Positions 19,264 through 28,526 are shown, counted from the stretch's first letter. The stretch: DNA of 64,000 nucleotides from CAVPJC01 sp963705155 (GCA_963705155.1 CAVPJC010000014.1:1-64000); one strand, 5' to 3'. Translations and numbers: made by a program. The notes: generated by a model from the sequence alone, not told the origin.

Positions 19264-20260
19264 ATGAGTAAAACACCTATCCTGCAAATTAAAGATCTGG
19301 TGACTTATTTTTATACCCCGGAAGGCGTCGTGCATGCAGTCAACAATGTGAGCATTGATCTGCATGCCGGTGAGACATTGGGCGTGGTGGGCGAGAGCGG
19401 CTGCGGTAAAAGTGTTACCATGCTTTCCGCTTTACGCTTGCTCCCCAGTCCGCCTGGAAAAATTGAGCATGGCGAGGTCATCTTTGACAACCGCGATCTA
19501 TTGAAGCTGCCTGATCGCGAGATCCGCGATATTCGTGGACGGCAAATTGCCATGATTTTTCAGGACCCGATTGCCTCATTAAATCCTGTGTATAAGATCG
19601 GAAATCAGGTGGTCGAGCCGCTCACCCGGCACACCGAGTTATCAAAAGAAGAGGCTTACGAACGAGCTGTCGAAATGCTCGAACTGGTTGGCATCCCCGA
19701 AGCGCGGCGTCGGATGAACAATTACCCGCACCAGTTTTCAGGGGGGATGCGACAAAGAGCGATGATCGCAATGGCGCTCGCCTGCAACCCGCAAATTCTG
19801 ATTGCCGATGAACCAACGACGGCCCTCGATGTAACAATCCAGGCGCAAATTGTTGATCTCATGAAAGAGCTGCGAGACCGGCTTGGAATGTCCATCATCT
19901 GGATCACCCACGACCTTGGGGTCGTCGCAGGTCTGGCGCACCGGGTGATTGTCATGTATGCCGGTTTCGTGATCGAAGAGGTATCGGTAAGTGAGCTGTA
20001 CACCAATCCCAAGCATCCATACACAATAGGTTTGTTGAGCAGCTTGCCCCGCATCGATGGCAGCAGCCGGTCATCGAAACTGGCTGTAATTCCTGGCACC
20101 CCGCCTCTTTTGTGGGAATTACCCAAAGGCTGTCCATTCAGGAACTCGTTGTCGGTTTGTTATGGATGCCTGCGAGCAGAATCCGCCTCTGCTAGAGGTT
20201 GGAGCCGGGCATCGGGTAGCTTGCTGGGTGGATCCGAGCGATGGAAGGTTACGCCAATGA
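19264..20260 (+). CDS. dppD: ABC transporter ATPase, DppD/OppD type, one extra base near C-terminus
   Basis: The ABC ATPase domain is complete: Walker A GESGCGKS, Q-loop IFQDPIASLNPVYKIG, signature FSGGMRQRAMIAMALA, Walker B ILIADEPTTALDV and switch His in WITHDLGVVAG. The oligopeptide-type C-terminal region follows (PHPYTIGLLSSLPR, VIPGTPPLLWELPKGCPFR). After that the frame is lost. Removing one A from the pair at 20143-20144 restores RTRCRFVMDACEQNPPLLE and VGAGHRVACWVD, the normal cysteine-containing DppD end, and a stop that overlaps the dppF start as ATGA. As read, the uncorrected sequence gives a false fusion to the next ATPase. I take ATG at 19264 rather than an in-frame TTG at 19243. 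Confidence 0.92.
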
Positions 20261-21234
20261 CTGAAGTTGAGCCGCTCGTAAAGGTACGGAACCTGGTGAA
20301 ACACTTTCCTATCCATGGCGGTATCCTGATGCGCCAGGTAGGGGCAGTCCATGCCGTCGATGGGATTTCCTTTGATATTTTCCCTGGCGAGACATTCGGT
20401 TTGGTTGGAGAATTGGGGTGTGGAAAATCAACCACTGGCAGGGCGGTCATCCAACTCGACCGGCCAAGTTCGGGCGAGGTGATCTTTGATGGCGTCAATC
20501 TGGTCCCTTTGAAGGGCGGCGACTTGCGCAGGATGCGCAGGCGAATGCAGATGATCTACCAGGATCCATATTCGAGCTTGAACCCCCGCATGACGGTTCG
20601 CGAAATCATTGCAGAGCCCGTTGTTGTACATGGATTGATAAAGTGGAAGGAAGCAGACAGTCTGGTAGCCGAATTGTTGAAGACCGTGCAACTCAGTCCA
20701 GACTTTGCAAGCCGCTACCCGCATGAGTTTTCTGGCGGGCAGCGCCAGCGGATAGGAATTGCGCGCGCCATCTCGCTGAAACCAGAATTCATTGTGTGTG
20801 ATGAGCCGATATCTGCCCTGGATGTATCGATTCAAGCGCAGGTGGTGAATTTGCTGGAAGAGCTGCAGGAGAAGATGGGTTTGACCTACCTGTTCATTGC
20901 GCACGATCTTGCCATGGTGCGTCACATCAGCACGCGTGTTGGGGTGATGTATCTTGGTATGATGGCGGAGATGACGGGTTGTGACGAGCTGTTTGAGAAC
21001 CCACTGCACCCATATACCAAAGCCTTGCTCTCAGCAGTGCCGGTACCGAATGCAGAACTCTCGGCCAGCAGGAAGCGTACTACGCTCAAAGGCGATGTGC
21101 CCAGTCCGGTGAACCCGCCGTCCGGATGTCGCTTCCGGACACGCTGCCCGATCGCGGATAAGGTTTGTGAGGAAGAAACCCCCGCCTGGCGCGAAATATC
21201 GCCGGGTCATTGGGTGGCCTGTCATTTTTCCTGA
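20257..21234 (+). CDS. dppF: ABC transporter ATPase, DppF/OppF type
   Basis: The start at 20257 (MTEVEPLVKVRNLVKHFPIH) follows the coupling overlap with dppD. The GGILMRQVGAVHAVDGISF stretch is typical of DppF. Walker A reads GELGCGKST where most relatives have GESGCGKST. The Q-loop is MIYQDPYSSLNPRM, the signature FSGGQRQRIGIARAI, Walker B FIVCDEPISALD and the switch FIAHDLAMVRHIS. The C-terminal region with PSGCRFRTRCPIADKVC carries the conserved cysteines. Together with dppD it energises the DppBC importer. Confidence 0.93.
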   Translation: MTEVEPLVKVRNLVKHFPIHGGILMRQVGAVHAVDGISFDIFPGETFGLVGELGCGKSTTGRAVIQLDRPSSGEVIFDGVNLVPLKGGDLRRMRRRMQMIYQDPYSSLNPRMTVREIIAEPVVVHGLIKWKEADSLVAELLKTVQLSPDFASRYPHEFSGGQRQRIGIARAISLKPEFIVCDEPISALDVSIQAQVVNLLEELQEKMGLTYLFIAHDLAMVRHISTRVGVMYLGMMAEMTGCDELFENPLHPYTKALLSAVPVPNAELSASRKRTTLKGDVPSPVNPPSGCRFRTRCPIADKVCEEETPAWREISPGHWVACHFS

Positions 21235-21249
21235 GTTATCCGGTACAGG

Positions 21250-22260
21250 TTATCCGCCGGGTGTAGGCGTGCGCGTGGGCGGCGTTTGTGGGGTAATGCT
21301 CGGTGTGACCGGGGTGCGCGTCAGGGTTGGCCACGGTGTGCGGGTGAGGGTGATCGTCGGGCTCAGGTAGGGGGTGCGTGTGGGGCGGATGGCGGTAGGT
21401 GTGCGAGATGGTAACGGAGTGCGCGTAGCCGTAGACGTGGGCGTGGAAGTCTCGGTGACGGTGGGGGTATTGGTAGGGGCGGGGGTTGGTGGTTCGCCTG
21501 AAACGGTAAACGTGCCAGATACTTTCCAGATCAGACCTGTGAAAATGTGGACGGTGTAAGTTCCCGGAAGCCAATCCTGGGGTTGGGGCTGCCAATCGGT
21601 AAAGCCCAGACCTCCGGTCTCGCCATCCCAGGGTATGGTTTCAAAGTGCACAAGCTCATCATTGCGGTACCATAAAGCTGTCCATTGAGAACCGGTTACC
21701 ATGCGGTCGTAGGTAAAGATTGCATACATGTGACTGATGGGATTTTGAAATTCGATGCCAGGCTTGATCGGGCGATAGAGCGCATCCAGGCCGTCGGTGA
21801 AGGTCAGGTCGCTGAAGACCGCTTCAGGATTGGGGGTGATGGTGCTCTCGAAGCGTGCTTCAACTGCCAGGGGTACGAAGGGAGTGGGTGTAATGGTGGG
21901 TGTGTTTGAGACGGCCGGCGTAGGGGTGATGGTTGGCGATAGTGTGATCGTAGGAGTCTGGCTGATGGTAGGTGTAATGGTGATGGTTGGCGTGAGGGTA
22001 ACCGTGGCCGTTGGGGGGAAATACTGGTAAAGGAAAGGTTCGGCACGCCTGCTGATGATAAAAGCCACACTTGCCAGGAGAACCGACAGGATCATCAACC
22101 GCCAGCCGCGAATGGTGCGATCGCGACGCATTCGAAAGAACGGCAGGTGACGCGCCGATCGGATAGATCGAAATCCCTGCAAAAAGAAAATAAGCACCAA
22201 TCCTGCGATTATGATCAGTGCAGTTTGAATGGCCGTGCGGATATCCAGGTTGAGCGCCAT
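21250..22260 (-). CDS. Thr/Pro-rich membrane-anchored hypothetical protein
   Basis: This is an intact 336-residue protein. Two membrane helices lie near the N-terminus (about residues 10-27 and 50-68), with a basic segment between them. A Thr/Pro linker of TPTITxTPT type spans about residues 85-125. A globular domain of about 130 residues follows (DALYRPIKPGIEFQNPISH, SQWTALWYRNDELVHFETIP, GTYTVHIFTGLIWKVSGTF), which looks like an Ig-like or C2-like beta fold. A second Thr/Pro/Arg-rich tail ends the protein. The globular part is probably extracellular. Such architecture is common in Anaerolineae; I know no function. Confidence 0.7.
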   Translation of the reverse strand: MALNLDIRTAIQTALIIIAGLVLIFFLQGFRSIRSARHLPFFRMRRDRTIRGWRLMILSVLLASVAFIISRRAEPFLYQYFPPTATVTLTPTITITPTISQTPTITLSPTITPTPAVSNTPTITPTPFVPLAVEARFESTITPNPEAVFSDLTFTDGLDALYRPIKPGIEFQNPISHMYAIFTYDRMVTGSQWTALWYRNDELVHFETIPWDGETGGLGFTDWQPQPQDWLPGTYTVHIFTGLIWKVSGTFTVSGEPPTPAPTNTPTVTETSTPTSTATRTPLPSRTPTAIRPTRTPYLSPTITLTRTPWPTLTRTPVTPSITPQTPPTRTPTPGG

Positions 22261-22289
22261 GATTGGAACGCGATGATTTGATCTCTGGA

Positions 22290-23060
22290 TTAGCGGGCAG
22301 ACTCGGCGATCACCGGGTTTTCCAGTTCACCCAATCCTTCGATCGTCACTTTAACATGATCTCCATGCCGGAGAGGGCCAACACCAGCGGGAGTGCCGGT
22401 GAGCAGAATATCTCCGGGCAATAAAGTCATAATTGAGGATGCAAAGGCAATCAACTGCCGGACGCTGAAGACCATATCGCGTGTGGATGCCATTTGCCGG
22501 AGTTCGTCGTTGACATGACAGGTGATGACGGCGTCTGAAGGATCAAAATCCGTCTCGATCCAGGGGCCGAGCGGGCAAAAGGTGTCAAAGCCTTTAGCGC
22601 GGGTCCATTGACCATCGCGCCGTTGCAAATCTCGGGCGGTGACATCATTGCTGATCGTGTAGCCAAAAACGTGCTCCATCGCCTGCTCAGGCTGGATCCA
22701 GCGCCCGCGCCGTCCAATGACGACAGCCAGCTCGGCTTCATGCTCCACCTGTTGTGATTGAGGCGGGAGGATGATTGGCTCACCGGCGCCGATAACAGCT
22801 GTGGATGGTTTGAAAAACAACATTGGCACGTCTGGCACTTCGACATTGTGTTCCCTGGCGTGGGCGACGTAATTTCTACCCACGCAGATTATTTTACCAG
22901 GCTCGAGGGGAGAGAGAAGACGCACCGAGTCCAGACTGCGGTCTGCATCTAAACGGCGAAATTCGCCAAAGAGCGAGCCTTCAATAAGCCCTACAGATTT
23001 TTCATGTACCCATGCGAGCATGGGTACATCCTCGCCGGTCTGGCAGCGTACAATGCGCAT
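22290..23060 (-). CDS. fumarylacetoacetate hydrolase (FAH) family protein
   Basis: This intact 256-residue protein has the FAH-fold motifs KIICVGRNYVAHAREHN, FFKPSTAVIGAGEPI, EHEAELAVVIGRRGR (metal-binding glutamates), VFGYTISNDVTARDLQRRDG, KGFDTFCPLGPWI and DILLTGTPAGVGPLRHGD near the C-terminus. Members of this size hydrolyse or decarboxylate acylpyruvates or act on catechol-pathway intermediates (5-oxopent-3-ene-1,2,5-tricarboxylate type). The substrate is not fixed. It lies 23 bases downstream of the RpiR-type regulator gene on the same strand. Confidence 0.9.
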   Translation of the reverse strand: MRIVRCQTGEDVPMLAWVHEKSVGLIEGSLFGEFRRLDADRSLDSVRLLSPLEPGKIICVGRNYVAHAREHNVEVPDVPMLFFKPSTAVIGAGEPIILPPQSQQVEHEAELAVVIGRRGRWIQPEQAMEHVFGYTISNDVTARDLQRRDGQWTRAKGFDTFCPLGPWIETDFDPSDAVITCHVNDELRQMASTRDMVFSVRQLIAFASSIMTLLPGDILLTGTPAGVGPLRHGDHVKVTIEGLGELENPVIAESAR

Positions 23061-23083
23061 GGTTTAACTCTTTATGGCTCTTC

Positions 23084-23920
23084 TTATTCAAATGGTAATT
23101 GGATGCGGTTGGACAGCTCTACAATGGCCTGTTCCGTGCCTGCGAAGCGATCGGCGTAACGCCAGCGCAGCACTTGCGCCAGGGCAAATACGATGGCTTC
23201 TACCGAAACGATGCCTACGCCGAGGGATGGGTGCGCCTGGGCCGCCAGGACAATGCCGGCAGCGCGAGCAGATGCCAATGACGAAGCACCGACGATTGCT
23301 GCAGTGTGGATGCCTTTTGCCTGTGCTTCAATCATTGCCCGGGCGATATAGGGCGATTGGCCCACAATTTCCATGGCCAGGAAGAGGTCCTGACTGGTGG
23401 CTGTATTTACCGTACGGGCCAGGTCTGCGATACCAAAACGTGCAATGACCACCGAAAATCCGCCTTGCTCCAGATAGTGCACCAGACTGTAAGCAGTCGG
23501 CTGGGCTGGCCCTTCGGCAAGCACCACTGTCCGGCGCACCTGACCCATAATCGAAACCAATTTTTCAAGGGCGTCGGTGTCCAGCGTGATGCGGGTTTGT
23601 TCAAGGGCAATCGCCAGGTCTTGCATAGCTCCGGCAACAATACCAGGGGATGATTCGGCAATCTCGGCCTGTTTCGGGCGGATGAGCAAATCGCCTTTCA
23701 CACGGGCGCGTATCTCCCGTTGGAGCTCGGGGAAGCCGGTATACCCCAGAAATTGTGAGAAGCGTACCACGGTGGCTGCATCCAGATTTAGAGAATGCGC
23801 CAGCTCGCTCGCAGTCATAAATGCAGCTTCAATATACGAGTTGAGTAAGAAATCCGCCAGCTTGGCGAAGCTTTTTGACATTTCTGGACGTTCACGGCGA
23901 ATGCGATCTTCGTACAGCAT
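23084..23920 (-). CDS. MurR/RpiR-family transcriptional regulator
   Basis: The N-terminal RpiR helix-turn-helix reads KLADFLLNSYIEAAFMTASE, then LAHSLNLDAATVVRFSQFLG. It is followed by a SIS sugar-phosphate isomerase-like domain (VLAEGPAQPTAYSLVHYLEQ, LFLAMEIVGQSPYIARAMIE, GIHTAAIVGASSLASARAAG). These regulators bind a phosphosugar through the SIS domain. I take ATG at 23920 (MLYEDRIRRERPEM), because GGAGGA lies right before it. The usual SIS segment around the ligand-binding Ser is weak, so the ligand may be unusual. It is upstream of the FAH-family gene. Confidence 0.87.
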   Translation of the reverse strand: MLYEDRIRRERPEMSKSFAKLADFLLNSYIEAAFMTASELAHSLNLDAATVVRFSQFLGYTGFPELQREIRARVKGDLLIRPKQAEIAESSPGIVAGAMQDLAIALEQTRITLDTDALEKLVSIMGQVRRTVVLAEGPAQPTAYSLVHYLEQGGFSVVIARFGIADLARTVNTATSQDLFLAMEIVGQSPYIARAMIEAQAKGIHTAAIVGASSLASARAAGIVLAAQAHPSLGVGIVSVEAIVFALAQVLRWRYADRFAGTEQAIVELSNRIQLPFE

Positions 23921-24074
23921 GGTTTCCTCCAACCATCAAGCACAATTACATACCGTAAGGGAACTTTCATTAAGTTTATCACAATCGGGGTGATGATGCA
24001 ATTGTTTGTGTATATATTCGAAATGTCAGCAACTTTTTTCCATTTGAAATTCATGCAATCTTAATGGATTATCC

Positions 24075-24104
24075 TTCACGGTATGGAAATAAGACGGTTA
24101 TAAT
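24075..24104 (+). promoter_or_regulatory. promoter of the molybdoenzyme gene
   Basis: A perfect TATAAT lies at 24099-24104 with a weaker -35 (TTCACG, 24075-24080) 18 bases upstream, 32 bases before the start codon at 24137. An AGGAGGAAAG ribosome site (24126-24135) follows. Confidence 0.5.
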
Positions 24105-24136
24105 CAAAATTATCGTAAGGACCCAGGAGGAAAGCT

Positions 24137-24771
24137 ATGTTAAAGGGTATATTTAATCGACGAGAAGATGAGCAGAAAATCAAGCAAGAGGGAAGATTGC
24201 CTCCCGGGCAGTCTTTGACCAATCGATTTCCGGTGCTTCACTATGGTCCTGTGCCGCGTTTAACCCGGCAACGTGGAATTTGCGCATCTTTGGTGAAGTT
24301 GAAAAGGAAGTCAGTTGGAGCTGGGATGAATTTAACCGGCTTCCACGCACCCAAATCAAAATGGATATCCACTGCGTTACCCGCTGGAGCAAGTTCGATA
24401 CAGAATGGGAAGGTGTATCCATAAAGACTCTCGTGGACCAGGGTTTGATCCAGTTAAAGCCATCTGCCCGGTATGTCTTACAGCACTGCGAATATGGCTT
24501 TACTGTAAATGTGCCATTGGATGTAGCCCTGGCTCCTAATTTTCTCTTGGCAACTCATTACGATGGCCAGCCGCTGGAACCAGATCACGGATATCCGCTG
24601 CGCGGGATTGTGGGGCACATTCCGGGAGCGCAGTACACGACTCCTTATTTCTGGAAGGGCGGGAAATGGCTGCGAGGGCTGGAATTTCTGACTCATGACC
24701 GGCCCGGTTTCTGGGAGCAGGCTGGTTACCACAACGAAGCCGATGTGTGGAAAGAGGAGCGGTTTGCATAA
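24137..24771 (+). CDS. sulfite-oxidase-family (YedY-like) molybdopterin oxidoreductase, frameshifted
   Basis: The N-terminus MLKGIFNRREDEQKIKQEG, then RLPPGQSLTNRFPVLHYGPVP, resembles cytoplasmic SUOX-fold proteins. After a frame change near 24270 come LRIFGEVEKEVSWSWDEFNR, TQIKMDIHCVTRWSKFDTEW (candidate molybdenum-ligand Cys in HCVTRWS), GVSIKTLVDQGL, YVLQHCEYGFTVNVPL, GQPLEPDHGYPLRGIVGHIP, and WLRGLEFLTHDRPGFWEQAG. No Tat signal or haem domain is seen, so a soluble cytoplasmic enzyme of about 210 residues is likely. The substrate is unknown. A very strong ribosome site precedes the start. The gene overlaps the next one by 8 bases. Confidence 0.85.
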
Positions 24772-25546
24772 TCACCATCAAAAGCAAGTTGCGCGGGTGC
24801 AGGTCTACGCCAATTCGGACGAAATGGCGCAGGCGGCTGCCTCTTTGATCCTGACAACTGCTAACGACCGGATTTCCCAATCGGGGGTTTTTAATATTGT
24901 ACTGTCCGGCGGGACCACACCCGAAGCAGTTTACCGGCAGCTGGCACTACCTCAAAACCAGGTTAAGACAGATTGGAATCGAGTGCATTTTTTCTGGGGA
25001 GACGAGCGCTGTGTTGCCCCCGATCATTCGCAAAGCAATTACCGGCTGGCAGCAATGAGCCTCCTCGGCGCCATCACGGTCCCGGCTGAGAATATCCACC
25101 GCATACCGGGTGAGCTGGGTGCGCATCAAGCCGCTGATCAATATGAAGAGCTACTCAGGAGATACTTTACAACGGTAAATAAAAAATCATTGCCTGTCTT
25201 TGATCTGGTTTTACTGGGTTTGGGAGAAGATGGGCACACCGCCTCGCTCTTCCCTGGCAGTCCAGCAACGGCGGAGAAGACGCATTGGGTGGCGGCGGTG
25301 GAACATGAGGTTCCTCCAGCCCCACTGATTGCCAGGGTTACGGTCACGCTGCCAGTGATCAATGCTGCCCGGCGGGTTGTATTTCTGGTATCCGGTGAAA
25401 ATAAAGCCGTGATTCTGTCCCTGATTTTAGCGGACAATGCTTCGAACGCGAGGCGGCTGCCTGCCAGCCTGGTGAAACCTGAGCCGGGTGAAATCCTTTG
25501 GATGGTGGATCAGCAGGCAGCTTCGAGATCAAACCTGGTGGGATAG
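24764..25546 (+). CDS. pgl: 6-phosphogluconolactonase
   Basis: This is a DevB/SOL-type lactonase of about 260 residues: VFNIVLSGGTTPEAVYRQLA, NRVHFFWGDERCVAPDHSQS, NYRLA, IPGELGAHQAADQYEELLR, and FDLVLLGLGEDGHTASLFPG (the family motif). The end reads RVVFLVSGENKAVILSLIL. It hydrolyses 6-phosphogluconolactone in the oxidative pentose phosphate pathway. I choose TTG at 24764, preceded by AGAGGAG at a normal spacing. An in-frame ATG further upstream (24695) would lie deep inside the molybdoenzyme gene. Its 3' end overlaps the convergent btuD gene by 18 bases. Confidence 0.9.
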   Translation: MHNHHQKQVARVQVYANSDEMAQAAASLILTTANDRISQSGVFNIVLSGGTTPEAVYRQLALPQNQVKTDWNRVHFFWGDERCVAPDHSQSNYRLAAMSLLGAITVPAENIHRIPGELGAHQAADQYEELLRRYFTTVNKKSLPVFDLVLLGLGEDGHTASLFPGSPATAEKTHWVAAVEHEVPPAPLIARVTVTLPVINAARRVVFLVSGENKAVILSLILADNASNARRLPASLVKPEPGEILWMVDQQAASRSNLVG

Positions 25547-26332
25547 CGCCTGGGGGTCCAGGCGGCCATCTGGCAAAACCAGCGGTGTACCGTAATCGGG
25601 GTGGGGGATAATATGCACGGGCACTTTGAACACTTGAAAGAGAATATCGGAGCGCAGTACCTCTGCAGGTGTGCCCTGGGCAGCCAGACTGCCGTCGGAT
25701 ATCAGGGCCACCCGGTCTGCATACAGGCTGGCAAGATTTAGATCGTGTAAAACCATCAAGACGCTCAGCTTGTTTTTCAGGCACAGCCGGCGGATCAAAT
25801 TGAGCAAACCAGATTGGTGTTGAAGATCGAGATGCGTGGTGGGCTCATCCAGCAGTAAGATAGGAGTATCCTGGGCCAGGGCGCGTGCCAGTAAGACGCG
25901 CTGTTGTTCACCCCCTGAAAGCTCGCCGACTTTACGGTCGGCCAGGTCAGCAGTGTGCGTTTCTTCCATAGCAGCCTGAACGATCTGGTAATCGATTTTG
26001 CTGGTGTGTCCCAGCCAGCTCAAATAGGGTGTCCTGCCCATCAACACGGTTTGAGCCACGGTGTAGCCGCCGGGCAGCTCGCGTGCCTGGGGCACCACTG
26101 CCATAAAACGGGCGCGTTTCATGGAAGGGAAACGGGTTAGATCCTCTCGGTTGGCGATGATTTTACCCTGAAAAACGGGATGGACACCGCTGATGGCTCG
26201 GATCAGGGTGGATTTCCCAGCTCCGTTCGGACCTAAAACGGCCAGCACTTCTCCGGTCTGGATACTTAAACTTAATTGCTCCAGAACCACCCTTTGAGCG
26301 TATTTAACCGTGAGCGATTCAACCTGTAACAT
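25529..26332 (-). CDS. btuD: vitamin B12 ABC transporter ATPase
   Basis: This is an ABC ATPase of about 267 residues of the FecE/BtuD/HmuV type. Walker A is GPNGAGKST, Q-loop VVPQARELPGGYTVAQTVLM, signature LSGGEQQRVLLARAL, Walker B PILLLDEPTTHLD and switch VLHDLNLASLYAD. The start at 26332 (MLQVESLTVKYAQRVV) gives the normal length; it lies 13 bases after the permease stop. The family alone would allow Fe-siderophore, haem or cobalamin. The cobalamin riboswitch upstream of the operon points to B12 or another corrinoid. Confidence 0.88.
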   Translation of the reverse strand: MLQVESLTVKYAQRVVLEQLSLSIQTGEVLAVLGPNGAGKSTLIRAISGVHPVFQGKIIANREDLTRFPSMKRARFMAVVPQARELPGGYTVAQTVLMGRTPYLSWLGHTSKIDYQIVQAAMEETHTADLADRKVGELSGGEQQRVLLARALAQDTPILLLDEPTTHLDLQHQSGLLNLIRRLCLKNKLSVLMVLHDLNLASLYADRVALISDGSLAAQGTPAEVLRSDILFQVFKVPVHIIPHPDYGTPLVLPDGRLDPQALSHQV

Positions 26333-26345
26333 TACTGCCTCCCAA

Positions 26346-27374
26346 CTACCAGAAGGACTGTGCTCTGGAACGGCGCAACAACCAGAGAAAGAACGGCGCA
26401 CCTGCCAGGGCGGTAATAATCCCGACCGGCAGAGTTTGTGGAGCCAGGATCACGCGGGCAACCAGGTCTGCAAGCAGCAGGGCGGCGCCTCCCGCGATAA
26501 TGGAAAGAGGCACCAACTGCCGGTAATCCTGACCACACAGGATGCGAATAACGTGTGGAATCACCAACCCGATGAAACCGATGATCCCTGAGAAGGCTAC
26601 CGCGGCGGCAGTGGTCAATGATGCCGCCAGGATGAGCAAAAATTTGACGCGTTCGACAGGCAATCCCAGCTGTTGGGCCTGTTCTTCACCAAACTGCAAC
26701 ACGTTGAGCGCATGGCCCGACAGCAGGAGGGAACCCAAACCCAGGATCATATAAGGTAATAGGGCAAGGACGGGTTCCCAGCCGTTTAAAATCGCGCCAC
26801 CCAGGAGCCATGCCAGGGCGCGGCGAAGCTCGGTGTTGGAGTAAAACATCAAAAAGGAAGTTAGGGATGTGGCAAAGGAGCTGAAAGCCACGCCTGCCAG
26901 AATCAATGTGGTGGCCGGAACGGCACGGCCCACACGGGCAAGGCTGTAAACCACAAAGACGGTAAGCAGAGCGCCGGCAAATGCGCTGGCAGGAACGGTG
27001 TACATGCCCAGCAAACTTTTTGGCCAGTGAATTGCCAGGGCAGCCACGGCGCCCAATCCTGCTCCTGAGGCGACGCCGATCAGATAGGGGTCTGCCAGTG
27101 GATTGCGAAACAAGCCCTGATACACCGCTCCGCTGCCAGCCAGGGCTGCGCCGGTGAGCGCCATGAGGATCGCGTGCGGCAGGCGAATTTGGAAGAGAAT
27201 GGCGTTGAAGGTGTCGGGCCAATTTTGAACAACCTCAACCCCGGGCAGGCGATCGGCGAGCATGCGCGCCACCGTGATAGGCGGTATGAATACCGAACCG
27301 ACAGCGATACTGAGGAGGCCAGCTGCCGCGAGGATCGCCAGGTTCAGCGAGATCAACTGCGCGTTTTTACTCAT
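26346..27374 (-). CDS. btuC: vitamin B12 ABC transporter permease (FecCD family)
   Basis: This intact 342-residue protein has about ten membrane helices and the FecCD-family features: LPHAILMALTGAALAGSGAV, YQGLFRNPLADPYLIGVASG, LGLPVERVKFLLILAASLTT, GIIGFIGLVIPHVIRILCGQ and LIIxGGAALLLADLVAR-like segments near the C-terminus. It forms the homodimeric channel of the BtuCDF importer. It lies between btuF (81 bases upstream) and btuD. Confidence 0.9.
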   Translation of the reverse strand: MSKNAQLISLNLAILAAAGLLSIAVGSVFIPPITVARMLADRLPGVEVVQNWPDTFNAILFQIRLPHAILMALTGAALAGSGAVYQGLFRNPLADPYLIGVASGAGLGAVAALAIHWPKSLLGMYTVPASAFAGALLTVFVVYSLARVGRAVPATTLILAGVAFSSFATSLTSFLMFYSNTELRRALAWLLGGAILNGWEPVLALLPYMILGLGSLLLSGHALNVLQFGEEQAQQLGLPVERVKFLLILAASLTTAAAVAFSGIIGFIGLVIPHVIRILCGQDYRQLVPLSIIAGGAALLLADLVARVILAPQTLPVGIITALAGAPFFLWLLRRSRAQSFW

Positions 27375-27455
27375 GGGTATTCAATAACTCGTTATTACAG
27401 CAGCGGTGGACAGCATACAGGCAGTCGCCGCAGTGCTGCCCACCAATATTGTGTC

Positions 27456-28496
27456 TCAATTAAAAAGTTCGGGGTGCAGCAATTTCGCCAATTGTTCGAG
27501 GCCTTCCACCATGCGAGGCCCGGGCCTGCTGACCAGATTGTCGTCGAATGGGAAAACCCGGTTATTTTTTACTGCGGCAATAGCGTCCCAACCGGCGCGG
27601 GCGGCTACGTCTTCGGGGCGGACATTGCCCCACACATAGTCACCGAGGAGGATGATCTCAGGGTTCGCTGTGATCAGGTCTTCCACGCTGATCTGGGCCC
27701 AGGCGGTGGGCAGCAGGTTCCCAAGATTATCACCACCCGCACGCGCCACCAACAAATCGATGAACGTATCCGGACCCGAGGTCCAGGGAGCGTTTGGATC
27801 TGTGCCATCCAACTCATAAAACACCAGCGGGCGTTCCTGTATTGAAGCCACTTTCTCGTCCACGGCTGCCACGCGGGCTTTCAGATCTTCTATTGTCACC
27901 TCAGTTTCAGCTTCATGACCGGTCAGGCGTGCGACGATGCGCAGGTTTTCGTACATCCCTTCCAGATCTTTAGGATTGGCAAGGTAAAACACTTTAAGAC
28001 CCAGGTTTTCCAAAGATTGCACCTGTTCAACCGTATTGATCTCGGCAGCCAGGACAAGATCGGGGGCAAGGGCAACGATGGCCTCGGTGTTCAACTCGCC
28101 CCAACCACCGCCAATATCTTGCAGAGACTGAGCCTCCTTCGGGTAATCGGAAAACGCGTCACGGGCGACAACCTGGCTGCCGGCTCCAATGGCGAACAGG
28201 ATTTCTGTATTCGAAGGGGCGAGTGAGACAATTTTTTGGGCGGAGCTTTGCAGCGTAATCTCACGATCGAGACCATCAATGATAACGATCGGAGCCGGTG
28301 TCGGGGTGGGTTCCGGGGGCGAAGTGGGGGCTGTTGTGGGAGTAGGCGCCGGCGGCTGGGTGGCGGTGGGCTGCACGACCAGCGTCGGCGGGAGGGATGT
28401 TGGCGCAGGCGAACCTTCAGCAGGCTGGCAGGCAGACAAAAGTGCAGCCAGGATCAGGACGCCTGCACCTATAAATTTTGATCGGGTGGATTTCAT
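27456..28496 (-). CDS. btuF: cobalamin-type ABC transporter substrate-binding lipoprotein
   Basis: The start at 28496 (MKSTRSKFIGAGVLILAALL, then SAC) gives a lipoprotein signal with a Cys anchor. A Pro/Thr-rich linker follows (about residues 26-62). The helical-backbone binding domain then reads ITLQSSAQKIVSLAPSNTEI, LFAIGAGSQVVARDAFSDYP, LNTEAIVALAPDLVLAAEIN, PLVFYELDGTDPNAPW, and PEIILLGDYVWGNVRPEDVA. These are class III features shared by BtuF and FhuD. An in-frame upstream extension to 28592 overlaps the riboswitch terminator and is unlikely. This protein captures the ligand outside the cell. Confidence 0.88.
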   Translation of the reverse strand: MKSTRSKFIGAGVLILAALLSACQPAEGSPAPTSLPPTLVVQPTATQPPAPTPTTAPTSPPEPTPTPAPIVIIDGLDREITLQSSAQKIVSLAPSNTEILFAIGAGSQVVARDAFSDYPKEAQSLQDIGGGWGELNTEAIVALAPDLVLAAEINTVEQVQSLENLGLKVFYLANPKDLEGMYENLRIVARLTGHEAETEVTIEDLKARVAAVDEKVASIQERPLVFYELDGTDPNAPWTSGPDTFIDLLVARAGGDNLGNLLPTAWAQISVEDLITANPEIILLGDYVWGNVRPEDVAARAGWDAIAAVKNNRVFPFDDNLVSRPGPRMVEGLEQLAKLLHPELFN

Positions 28497-28526
28497 GATT
28501 ATCTCCAGAAGATTATTTGGTCTGTT

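Noticed and set aside
19243..21234. A natural fusion of two ABC ATPases
   Set aside because: One-base correction at 20143-20144 restores the standard DppD end and an ATGA overlap with DppF.
25529..28496. Iron-siderophore importer
   Set aside because: The family motifs would allow it, but the cobalamin riboswitch upstream points to a corrinoid.
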